Assembly (NCBI GenBank): GCA_029256185.1
Contig: JAQSYI010000041.1
Span: 1-64,000, forward strand
Direction of reading: 5' to 3'
DNA from: Paenibacillaceae bacterium
GTDB lineage: Bacteria > Bacillota > Bacilli > Paenibacillales > NBRC-103111
DNA length: 64,000 nucleotides
Shown in pieces: positions 47,121 through 56,950 of this stretch (position 1 is the stretch's first letter; each line of letters begins with the position of its first letter). A model generated the notes under the pieces. It was not told the origin of the DNA and made no database searches. It was given only the letters and a program-made list of their open reading frames with translations. A program made the translations under genes and the position numbers.

Positions 47121-47508
47121 AACGTTGCTGCAGGCATTCGGGGTTGAATATGATCCCCGTCTGCTCGGGCGCAACCGGATTATGTTCTCATATATGCTCA
47201 GAAAATATATGGCCCACACCCATTGCCGGGATGAGTCGCTGTTTGAGGGCTCCGAAAATGCGTTGGATCGTGGGCATCCCATGCACTCCCTTGTCCGGTT
47301 CTGTGTGGAGAGCGCTTGGGCTGATCTGGCTGATATGGAGAAGCGGAAGGGCTTTGCCGACGAATATGGCGGCGGGTGTTCGTCCGGAGATTGCGGCTCC
47401 TCTGAATCCTGCAGTACCCCTGCGGCCTGCGGCTCCTCGGCCCCGGGCGACCCGGCTTGCCATTCAGCCGGCTGCGGTCCGCGCCATGCTGCCGGTGGCG
47501 GTGAATAG
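47098..47508 (+). CDS. NifW-like protein with long Cys-rich tail (copy 2)
   Basis: 136 residues. The first 85 follow the NifW pattern (LLQAFGVEYDPRLLGRNRIMFSYMLRKYMAHT). The tail of about 45 residues is Cys/Ser/Gly/Ala-rich with eight Cys (CSSGDCGSSESC, then AACGSS, PACHSAGCGP). The Cys spacing does not match a known ferredoxin or zinc motif. ATG 47098 follows AGGAGGAGG. It overlaps the flavin-protein gene by 23 bases. The first copy at 36723 also ends in a Cys cluster, so the tail is a shared trait. Confidence 0.7.
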   Translation: MTLSMEPETLLQAFGVEYDPRLLGRNRIMFSYMLRKYMAHTHCRDESLFEGSENALDRGHPMHSLVRFCVESAWADLADMEKRKGFADEYGGGCSSGDCGSSESCSTPAACGSSAPGDPACHSAGCGPRHAAGGGE

Positions 47509-47511
47509 CCT

Positions 47512-47793
47512 ATGGCTGCAGAGCGAATTGTTTTTGAAAAGTCGGGAAGCACGTATTCTGTGGATATTACTCCTATAGGGATTTTTACATCCGTTAATGG
47601 CGGAACGGCGGCCTATACCACGGTGGAGTGCTTGCCGCGGCACGGATGGGTCTACTACATTTCCAAGGATGCGGTTAGACGTTTTTTTGACGAGATTGGC
47701 ATAAACCGCCAGGATGTCATTATTGTGCATGATTCTGCCCGGGAAGCGCTGGAGATGAAAAAGCGGCTGCCCTCGCGAAAACGGGAAAGCTGA
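47512..47793 (+). CDS. Unrecognised 93-residue protein in the nif accessory block
   Basis: Not recognised. Mixed alpha/beta, VFEKSGSTYSVDITPIGIFTSVNGG then HGWVYYISKDAVRRFFDEIGINRQDVIIVHDSA, with a basic end KKRLPSRKRES. No membrane segment and a single Cys. It follows the nifW-like gene by 3 bases, so it is clearly in the operon. The ribosome site is weak (GGTGGCGGTG), which suggests coupling. Confidence 0.65.
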   Translation: MAAERIVFEKSGSTYSVDITPIGIFTSVNGGTAAYTTVECLPRHGWVYYISKDAVRRFFDEIGINRQDVIIVHDSAREALEMKKRLPSRKRES

Positions 47794-47811
47794 CGATGGG
47801 AGGAGAGGGGG

Positions 47812-48141
47812 ATGTCCGAAAGAATTGCAGTGGGAAGCAGTGACGGGGAGTGGATTGACCAGCATTTTGGCAACTGCTCGCAATTTTATGTATATGATGT
47901 AACCGATGAGGGCCAGTGGGAATTCGTCGAGCTGCGGGTGAATGAGGTGTCCGGTATAACCGGTCTGCACCAGGAGAGCCAGCTGCAGAGAACGGTGGCT
48001 CATCTGGCGGATTGCACCAAGGTATTGGTCAGCAGAATCGGTCCCGGCCCCCATGAAATGCTGAAGGAACGGGGAGTTGAGGCTTACACCCAGTTTATTT
48101 CTCTCAAACATGCCCAAGGCAAGCTGGGGCAATGCGGCTAA
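47812..48141 (+). CDS. NifX/NafY-like cofactor-binding domain protein
   Basis: 109 residues, dinitrogenase iron-molybdenum cofactor-binding domain: IAVGSSDGEWIDQHFGNCSQFYVYDV and VLVSRIGPGPHEMLKERGVEAY. Like the C-terminal part of NifB and like NifX, but a third sequence type distinct from both NifX copies. It could carry a cofactor or precursor for Fe-nitrogenase. It is last in the operon; a terminator overlaps its end. Confidence 0.85.
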   Translation: MSERIAVGSSDGEWIDQHFGNCSQFYVYDVTDEGQWEFVELRVNEVSGITGLHQESQLQRTVAHLADCTKVLVSRIGPGPHEMLKERGVEAYTQFISLKHAQGKLGQCG

Positions 48142-48167
48142 GGAGCAAATCCTGGCCGCTTTTTTTC
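48134..48167 (+). terminator. Terminator of the nifB2 to accessory block
   Basis: GCGGC-AGGA against TCCT-GCCGC with a short loop, then T7. It overlaps the last codons of the preceding gene. Confidence 0.75.
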
Positions 48168-48341
48168 TGTTCTTGAAGGCGGCATCGTGGAGTGGGATGA
48201 GCTGCTGCTTAAGTCTGGTTAAAATGTAATTGGAAATATTTATATAATATAGAATTATATTTATAGACTTTTCAATTTCTTTTAAATATAATAATAAAGC
48301 GATGAATCCTGGAAATTTTTAAGAATATGGAGGATGTATGA

Positions 48342-49379
48342 ATGGGAAAAAGGCTTAAACGAGTTTCAGCCACACTGCTGGTATCTTTGCTGATTTCTGT
48401 CTTTGTTTCGGTCCCTGTATTTGCTGAAGGCGATAAGGCTGTGAAAATTTCCGAGAAGCAGGATATTAACCTTTCGAATTATGTTGAGACCGCCAAGGTG
48501 AACGGGGATGCGGAGCTGATTGTTGTAAAGGCGTCCTCGCATGTTTTTTTTGACGGCTATAAGGATTATGGCCATCAAGCTGTCACTTATTATCCCAATG
48601 CCCGCAATAACGACGGGGCTCTTGATTTGGGAGAAGGTACGGAAGTGGTCTTTGGGGAAAAATTTTATGTGATCCATGAAGAAGACAACGAGATGCCGCG
48701 CTATTCAAATGCGTTGCCTGAAGGCTTCAGCGGTGAATATTTTCTCGCAGGAGGAAATTATGCCATTCTGGAGCAGCCGGGATTCTATGAAGTGATCTAT
48801 GCAACCGCTCCCGCCGCCGCTTCAGAGAGCTTCCTGGTGCAGGTGATAAAGGGGGATGAACCGGCTGAGGTGGAGGATGATGCTGAGGAAGCCGCTGTTG
48901 AAGAGCAGACCTCCGCTGAAACTCAGGACAAGCCGGAGCTGCAGCCTGCCTCCGCCGTGCCTACCGCGTCCAAGGTTTTGGTAAACGGCAAGGAGGTTTC
49001 TTTCGAAGCCTATACCATTAACGGCAACAATTTCTTCAAGCTGCGTGATCTGGCCCAGGCTGTGAGCGGTTCCGAGAAACAATTCCAGGTAGGCTGGGAT
49101 GCCGAAAACAATGCCATTAGCCTTGAATCGGACAAGGCCTATACTTCGGTGGGCGGTGAACTGGCAGTATCCGCGGATCTTGCTTCTCAAACCGCGGTTC
49201 CCACCGGCTCCGTAATCTTGCTGGATGAAGCGAAGCTGGAACTGACAGCCTACAATATCAACGGCAACAACTACTTCAAGCTGCGTGATATTGCAAAAAC
49301 CTTCAACATTGGCGTGACTTGGGATGATAAGACCAATACAGTTGGAATCGACACTGCAATCGACTACATAGAAGAGTAA
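48342..49379 (+). CDS. Secreted protein with copper-amine-oxidase-N-like repeats
   Basis: 345 residues. A clear signal peptide (RLKRVSATLLVSLLISVFVSVPVFA), a beta-rich N-terminal region, an acidic linker (about 170-205), and two stalk/CuAO_N1-like repeats with the shared core AYTINGNNFFKLRDLA and AYNINGNNYFKLRDIA. Such repeats are common in Paenibacillus exported proteins and are not enzymes by themselves. Its link to nitrogen fixation is unclear; it stands between two nif blocks behind its own AT-rich upstream region. Confidence 0.85.
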   Translation: MGKRLKRVSATLLVSLLISVFVSVPVFAEGDKAVKISEKQDINLSNYVETAKVNGDAELIVVKASSHVFFDGYKDYGHQAVTYYPNARNNDGALDLGEGTEVVFGEKFYVIHEEDNEMPRYSNALPEGFSGEYFLAGGNYAILEQPGFYEVIYATAPAAASESFLVQVIKGDEPAEVEDDAEEAAVEEQTSAETQDKPELQPASAVPTASKVLVNGKEVSFEAYTINGNNFFKLRDLAQAVSGSEKQFQVGWDAENNAISLESDKAYTSVGGELAVSADLASQTAVPTGSVILLDEAKLELTAYNINGNNYFKLRDIAKTFNIGVTWDDKTNTVGIDTAIDYIEE

Positions 49380-49552
49380 GTGGATTTGAGCGTGTGTTCC
49401 GTCAGGGATGGTGTGATTATGGCGCCATCCCTTTCTCGTGCTTGCGCGTATACTGCGGAAAATGGTGGTGGGGTTATTCCGGGGGATGTCAAATGCTTGT
49501 CAAACCATTTGCTCTGGATTATTCTTGAAGGACGAATCTGAATTGAGATGGG

Positions 49553-50140
49553 GTGCCCGAATTGCTCAAACCGCTTCATGAAATGAGCAGCGAGGAACTG
49601 GGGAAGTTGTTCCCGATTGTTTTAAATGAGCACCAATCCGTATGGAAAACCCGGTATTTAGCGGAGCAGGCAGTGCTTGAGGAAGCCGTCGGCAGGGAGA
49701 ATATCGTCCGGATGAGCCACTATGGCAGCACTTCCGTACCGGGCTTGATTGCCAAACCAACCATTGACATTCTGCTGGAGATAAAAGGGGATGCGGATCT
49801 TGCCCGATTGAAGCGGGATGTGTTGTCCGCCGGTTACTTGTACAGTGAGCAGCCCGATGATTACCCGCCCCATATGATGTTTATGAAGGGTTATACGCCC
49901 CGGGGATTTCAGGGACAGGTCTTTCACATTCACGTCCGGTACGGCGGAGAATGGGACGAGCTGTACTTCAGAGACTATCTGATCTCGTATCCCGGGATTG
50001 CGGAAGAATACGGCAAGCTGAAGAGAGTGCTGAAAGAAGAATATGAGCATGACCGTGACGGCTACACTCATGCCAAGACCGATTTTATAAGAAGGTACTC
50101 CGCTTTGGCAAAAGAAGAATTCGCAGGCAGGTATCGTTAA
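49553..50140 (+). CDS. GrpB/UPF0157 family protein (nucleotidyltransferase-like)
   Basis: 195 residues. HYGSTSVPGLIAKPTIDILLEI is the GrpB signature and resembles the nucleotidyltransferase GS-x(n)-D-x-D core. FQGQVFHIHVRYGGEWDELYFRDYL follows as in the family. The substrate is unknown. Start GTG 49553 behind GAGATGGGG. Not known to be a nif gene; probably a bystander. Confidence 0.88.
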   Translation: MPELLKPLHEMSSEELGKLFPIVLNEHQSVWKTRYLAEQAVLEEAVGRENIVRMSHYGSTSVPGLIAKPTIDILLEIKGDADLARLKRDVLSAGYLYSEQPDDYPPHMMFMKGYTPRGFQGQVFHIHVRYGGEWDELYFRDYLISYPGIAEEYGKLKRVLKEEYEHDRDGYTHAKTDFIRRYSALAKEEFAGRYR

Positions 50141-50240
50141 TATCTCTGACTATTAGGAGGGAGGTGTCATAATTTCGGGGGAGATGGGGGATTTTGAAAA
50201 CGTTATGCAAACAAGGGGGCAAGGGGTTAAAAAAGGTATA

Positions 50241-50257
50241 TGTAATGAAAGCTAACA
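50241..50257 (+). promoter_or_regulatory. GlnR box, site I of the anfH promoter
   Basis: TGTAATGAAAGCTAACA, exact. It lies about 100 bp before the predicted start, as in the nifB1 and nifV promoters. Confidence 0.87.
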
Positions 50258-50305
50258 TTAAATTTGACTTTATTGTTGTAAGAGTGAAAAAACAGCGCAA
50301 AATCA

Positions 50306-50335
50306 TTGACGGTTTGTTGTGCAAGGGGATAACAT
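50306..50335 (+). promoter_or_regulatory. anfH promoter
   Basis: TTGACG-18-TAACAT; predicted start near 50342 and a leader of about 205 bases. An upstream TTGACT at 50264 lacks a matching -10. Confidence 0.65.
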
Positions 50336-50366
50336 AGCTCTAAAGAAAGCAAAAACAGCAGGGTGA

Positions 50367-50383
50367 TGTTATATAAACTAACA
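50367..50383 (+). promoter_or_regulatory. GlnR box, site II of the anfH leader
   Basis: TGTTATATAAACTAACA, identical to nifV site II, about 25-40 bases past the predicted start. The remaining leader to anfH contains ACAGAATATTCAAAA (50513-50527), which is also present before nifH. Confidence 0.88.
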
Positions 50384-50463
50384 CAAACCTGCAATGGAGA
50401 AGATTGGCCAAACATTTCTTGTGAAGGATGAAAGTCGGTTTTTCTTGGTGAAAAGGAGGATAG

Positions 50464-51375
<912 letters not shown>

Positions 51376-51420
51376 GCCTTGCGTCATGAGCGCGGCCTTG
51401 GTGGAGCCCAATAAAACTTA

Positions 51421-53103
<1,683 letters not shown>

Positions 53104-53122
53104 ACCTGTGTACGGGAAATCA

Positions 53123-53260
53123 AGCTTTCCATGCGGAAAGCTCAGCGGATGCTTACGAAGCCAGTTTTGCTCCGCAAAACTCAGCGGATGCTTACGAAGC
53201 CAGCTTTCCATACGGAAAGCTTAGCGAATGCTTACGAAGCCAGTTTTGCTCCGCAAAACT
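53123..53260 (+). repeat. Linker-hairpin array between anfD and anfG
   Basis: Four hairpins alternate between two stem types: AGCTTTCC/GGAAAGCT (53123-53142, 53202-53221) and AGTTTTGC/GCAAAACT (53163-53181, 53242-53260). They are joined by three copies of the linker ATGCTTACGAAGCCAG (53149, 53188, 53228) preceded by CAGCGG or TAGCGA. The last hairpin ends just before the anfG ribosome site AGGGAGGG. Confidence 0.92.
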
Positions 53261-53277
53261 TTTAGGGAGGGAAATCA

Positions 53278-53628
53278 ATGGACGATGTGATGAAGAGCAG
53301 AATTGCCCAGCTGGAGGATCATATCATGAAGAAGTGCCTGTGGCAGTTTCACTCCCGGGCCTGGGACAGAGAGAAGCAAAACGAGGGTATTCTGACGAAA
53401 ACGATGCAGCTGCTGTGCGGAGAGCCTGTGGAGAAGGAAACTCCGGCGGACAGATGCTATTGGGTAGACGCTGTGGTGCTGGCCGATGCCTACAAGGAGC
53501 GGTTTGCCTGGCTGTCCACGCTGGACAAAGGGGAAATCAAGGAGCTTATGCAGGGGCTGAAGGACCGGATCGATTTTCTGACTATCACCGGCTCCCTTAA
53601 TGAGGAGCTTACGGTTAAACAATATTAG
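53278..53628 (+). CDS. anfG: AnfG, Fe-only nitrogenase delta subunit
   Basis: 116 residues. The small delta subunit present only in V- and Fe-nitrogenases. [35 protein letters not shown] and [18 protein letters not shown] are diagnostic. Its presence rules out a Mo-type enzyme. ATG 53278 follows AGGGAGGG. The stop lies 16 bases before anfK. Confidence 0.96.
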   Translation: MDDVMKSRIAQLEDHIMKKCLWQFHSRAWDREKQNEGILTKTMQLLCGEPVEKETPADRCYWVDAVVLADAYKERFAWLSTLDKGEIKELMQGLKDRIDFLTITGSLNEELTVKQY

Positions 53629-53644
53629 GAGGGGGGAGCATACT

Positions 53645-55033
53645 ATGAGTTGTGAAGTCAAACAAAAGGACCGCGCTGGCGTCATCAATCCGATTTTTAC
53701 CTGCCAGCCTGCGGGAGCGCAATTTGCCAGCATCGGAATCAAGGACTGCATCGGAATTGTTCACGGCGGCCAAGGCTGCGTGATGTTTGTCCGTCTGTGG
53801 TTTTCCCAGCACTTCAAAGACAACTTCCTGATCGCCTCCTCCTCTGTGCATGAGGACGGAGCTGTATTCGGGGCGCTGAACCGGGTGGAAGAAGCGGTGG
53901 ATGTACTGCTGATGAGATACCCGGACGTGAAGGTTGTTCCCATCATAACCACCTGCTCCACGGAAGTTATCGGTGACGATGTGGATGGCGTCGTCATGAA
54001 GCTGAACAATGGACTGCTGAAGGAAAAGTTCGCCGGACGTGAGGTGCACCTGATCCCCATTCACTCTCCCAGCTTTGTGGGAAGCCATGTAACGGGATAT
54101 GATGTGGCTGTGCATGATTTCGTCTCCTATTTCGCCGAGAAGAGCGAGCCGAACGGGAAGCTGAATCTGATTACCGGCTGGGTCAATCCGGGAGATGTGA
54201 AGGCGCTGAAGCATCTGCTCAAGGCAATGGATGTGGAAGCAACGGTGCTCTTCGAGATTGAGAGCTTCGATTCTCCCATCCTGCCCGATAAAAGCGGAGA
54301 ATCTCACGGCAGCACCACCATCGCAGACTTGAAGAGCACGGCCAACGCGCTGGGAACCCTATGCCTCAACCGCTACGAAGGGGGCAAGGCCGCCAAGTAT
54401 CTGCAGAATGAATTCGATATTCCCACCATCGTCGGGCCTACCCCGATCGGCATCCGCAATACGGATGCGTTCCTGCGCAATGTGAAGGAGCTGACCGGCA
54501 AGCCGATTCCCAAGTCCCTTGTCCATGAGCGGGGAGTGGCCATCGATGCGCTTACCGACCTGGTGCACATGTTTCTTGCCGACAAGAAGGTGGCTATCTA
54601 CGGCCATCCCGATCTGGTCATCGGCCTTGCCCAATATTGTCTGGACCTGGAGATGAAGCCGGTGCTGCTGCTCCTGGGCGATGACAATGTGAACTACAAG
54701 AACGATCCCCGCATCAAGGAGCTCCAGCAGAATGTAAGCTTCGATATGGAAGTGGTCCTGAATGCCGATCTGATGGATTTGGAAAGCCGGATCAAGAGCA
54801 AGAAGGTTGAGCTGGACCTGATCCTGGGACATTCCAAAGGACGGTTCATCTCCATCGATAACAACGTGCCGATGGTACGCGTGGGTTTCCCCACCTACGA
54901 CCGCGCCGGGCTGTACCGCCATCCGGTTGTAGGTTATGAAGGGGCGATCTGGCTGGCTGAGCAGATGGCGAATACCTTGTTTACCGATATGGAATACAAG
55001 AAGAACAAGGAATGGGTATTAAATGTTTGGTAA
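53645..55033 (+). CDS. anfK: AnfK, Fe-only nitrogenase beta subunit
   Basis: 462 residues. NPIFTCQPAGAQFASIGIKDCIGIVHGGQGCVMFVRLWFSQH and the segment SSVHEDGAVFG match AnfK; P-cluster Cys in TCQPAG, GGQGCVMF and TTCSTEVIGDD. It lacks the N-terminal extension of NifK. ATG 53645 follows GGAGGGGGGA. It completes the alpha2-beta2-delta2 enzyme. Confidence 0.96.
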   Translation: MSCEVKQKDRAGVINPIFTCQPAGAQFASIGIKDCIGIVHGGQGCVMFVRLWFSQHFKDNFLIASSSVHEDGAVFGALNRVEEAVDVLLMRYPDVKVVPIITTCSTEVIGDDVDGVVMKLNNGLLKEKFAGREVHLIPIHSPSFVGSHVTGYDVAVHDFVSYFAEKSEPNGKLNLITGWVNPGDVKALKHLLKAMDVEATVLFEIESFDSPILPDKSGESHGSTTIADLKSTANALGTLCLNRYEGGKAAKYLQNEFDIPTIVGPTPIGIRNTDAFLRNVKELTGKPIPKSLVHERGVAIDALTDLVHMFLADKKVAIYGHPDLVIGLAQYCLDLEMKPVLLLLGDDNVNYKNDPRIKELQQNVSFDMEVVLNADLMDLESRIKSKKVELDLILGHSKGRFISIDNNVPMVRVGFPTYDRAGLYRHPVVGYEGAIWLAEQMANTLFTDMEYKKNKEWVLNVW

Positions 55034-55060
55034 AAAAGTTAAAATAAGGGGGTATATGGA

Positions 55061-55477
55061 ATGTTGCCGTGTGAGCCGGATGCAGAAGCGTTTGAAGAGA
55101 ATTACCGGGATGCATTAGGGTTTCATCAGCGGGCGCAGCAGTTCCAACGCGAGGGACAGCGGTTCAGTCTGGTCTTCAATGTAGGGGCGGTTGCGCTGGA
55201 GCGGTACCTGGTGGCTATGTGCCATCTTTATGGAGTCATGCCGCTGAACCACAACTACATCTGCCTGATGAATGCGGTGGAAGCCGTCGTCGATTTCCCT
55301 CCTGCCCTGAATAAGGAGATTCGCTCCCTGGATTTTATCTTCGGCATCTGCTCTCTGGAGGATTACTTCCATGGAGTCCCTGAGGAGGCGGATGCCCATC
55401 GGGTGCTGGCCATGTGCGGGGCAGTTTCCAAGCAATTCGACCAGAACAAGATCCTGTCTGTTAGAGCCACTGCTTAA
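55061..55477 (+). CDS. HEPN-like protein downstream of anfK
   Basis: 138 residues, mainly helical, with features of the HEPN fold: VFNVGAVALERYLVAMCHLYGVMPLNHNYICLMNAVEAV. It lacks the usual RNase motif Rx4-6H in an obvious form. It starts 27 bases after anfK behind AAGGGGG, so it is in the anf operon. Small genes of unknown or partly known role follow anfK in other bacteria (anfO, anfR and relatives); this one could correspond to such a gene but I cannot confirm it. No AnfO is seen. Confidence 0.7.
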   Translation: MLPCEPDAEAFEENYRDALGFHQRAQQFQREGQRFSLVFNVGAVALERYLVAMCHLYGVMPLNHNYICLMNAVEAVVDFPPALNKEIRSLDFIFGICSLEDYFHGVPEEADAHRVLAMCGAVSKQFDQNKILSVRATA

Positions 55478-55500
55478 CCATACCATAAGCGGCCAGACGC

Positions 55501-55545
55501 AAAGCACCGGCGGTTCCTTATAAAAGGAACTTCCGGTGCTTTTGG
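55501..55545. terminator. Terminator between anf operon and MFS gene
   Basis: AAAGCACCGG and CCGGTGCTTT with further inner pairing (TTCCTT/AAGGAA). It lies between convergent genes and could serve both. Confidence 0.88.
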
Positions 55546-55579
55546 ATATGATGCAGCTTGGCGCCGAGAGAACGGCCGG

Positions 55580-56833
55580 TCACGCCGACAGGGTGGCCTC
55601 CGCTTCCACGGGAGAGGCGACAGCCCGGGGCTGGGAGATTTTCCGCGCCAGCCGCACCATGGAGACGCCGGCAACCAGGAGAATCGCCGACATCAAGCTG
55701 AATAAATATTGGCCGTTCAGATGGCTCAGAATAATCCCGCCCAGCACCGGTCCGAGGCCCCGGGAGATCTGCCAGTTCATCCCGTAAATGCTGAAGTAGA
55801 AGCCGCGGTGCTCAGGCGGCGCAAGAACCGACACCAGCTTCTGCAGATGGGGGCCGTTCAGCATTTCTCCTATGGTGAAGGCGAACTCTACCGCCAGGAG
55901 CAGGATGAACCAAGGAGCAAAGCCATAGCCGATGGATACTGTCGCAAACAGGGTGTAAGAGATGCCCATTACCCAATGCAGGGGCATGTCCTTGCTTTTG
56001 CGGGCGATCCACATTTGCAGGGCAATCACCATGAGTCCGTTGAACGCCATCATCGTGGCGAAGACCGTCTGGTAGTTATCAAAGCGCGTCTCCAAATGCA
56101 GCGGCAAGGTAGACTCCACCTGAGCATACAGCAGACCGACAGGCAAGGCGGCCAAGCTGATCCACAGGATGGCTGTATGCTCCCTTAGCCGGATGCGGGA
56201 GTTGGGAGAGCGGCTGCGCGTCCTTGCCCGTTCCTGCTGTGCAGGGTCCAGCGTTTCGGGCACCTTCCACCAGAGGACAGCGGCATAAATCCCAATGGAG
56301 ACGGCACAGACCAGGAACACCACATGCATATTCCAGGAGAACAGGGCCAACCCCAACAGGGGGCCCAGTGCAGCACCCAGATTGAGAGCCGTATGGAACA
56401 AGGCGAATACCTCCGGGCGCTTCTCCTCCGGCACCACATCGCTGACCTGGGCATTGGCGGCGGGTCCGAACAGGGAATGTCCGATGCCGTTTAGGATCGA
56501 CATGATCGCATAATGCCATACACTGGCCGCGGCAATCAGTCCCAGCATGGAGGCCAGCTGGATCAGCAGAGCCGCCGCCATCACAGGCTTGCGGCCGATG
56601 CGGTCGCTTAAGCCTCCGGCGATCAGGTTGACCAGCATCCCCACCAGGGGCGAGAGCGAGACAACCAGCGTGGACAGGAGGATTGATCCGTCGAGCTGAT
56701 TATACAGGTAGAGCACCAGAAACGGCCGCATCATAAAATTGGTGAGGGAGGTGAGCGCGGTGCCGAACGCCCGTATCCAGATGGCAATGTCGTAGGACTG
56801 CCACATCCTGAGGGCGCGGTTTTTAAGCATCAT
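55580..56833 (-). CDS. MFS transporter
   Basis: 417 residues, 12 predicted membrane helices. The loop 2-3 motif GGLSDRIGRKPVM (GxLaDRxGRkp) is clear. Likely a proton-driven efflux drug or metabolite carrier of the DHA1 kind; the substrate is unknown. The nif island appears to end before this gene. Convergent to the anf operon. Confidence 0.88.
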   Translation of the reverse strand: MMLKNRALRMWQSYDIAIWIRAFGTALTSLTNFMMRPFLVLYLYNQLDGSILLSTLVVSLSPLVGMLVNLIAGGLSDRIGRKPVMAAALLIQLASMLGLIAAASVWHYAIMSILNGIGHSLFGPAANAQVSDVVPEEKRPEVFALFHTALNLGAALGPLLGLALFSWNMHVVFLVCAVSIGIYAAVLWWKVPETLDPAQQERARTRSRSPNSRIRLREHTAILWISLAALPVGLLYAQVESTLPLHLETRFDNYQTVFATMMAFNGLMVIALQMWIARKSKDMPLHWVMGISYTLFATVSIGYGFAPWFILLLAVEFAFTIGEMLNGPHLQKLVSVLAPPEHRGFYFSIYGMNWQISRGLGPVLGGIILSHLNGQYLFSLMSAILLVAGVSMVRLARKISQPRAVASPVEAEATLSA

Positions 56834-56950
56834 AAAGAGGAACCTTCTTCCACGTCATATAATCACTTAAGTATAAAGGGGAACAGGGGAAGAAAAAAGG
56901 TCAAAAACGATTATAGGCATTTCCCCTTTTTCAAAATCAGACAAATCTAT

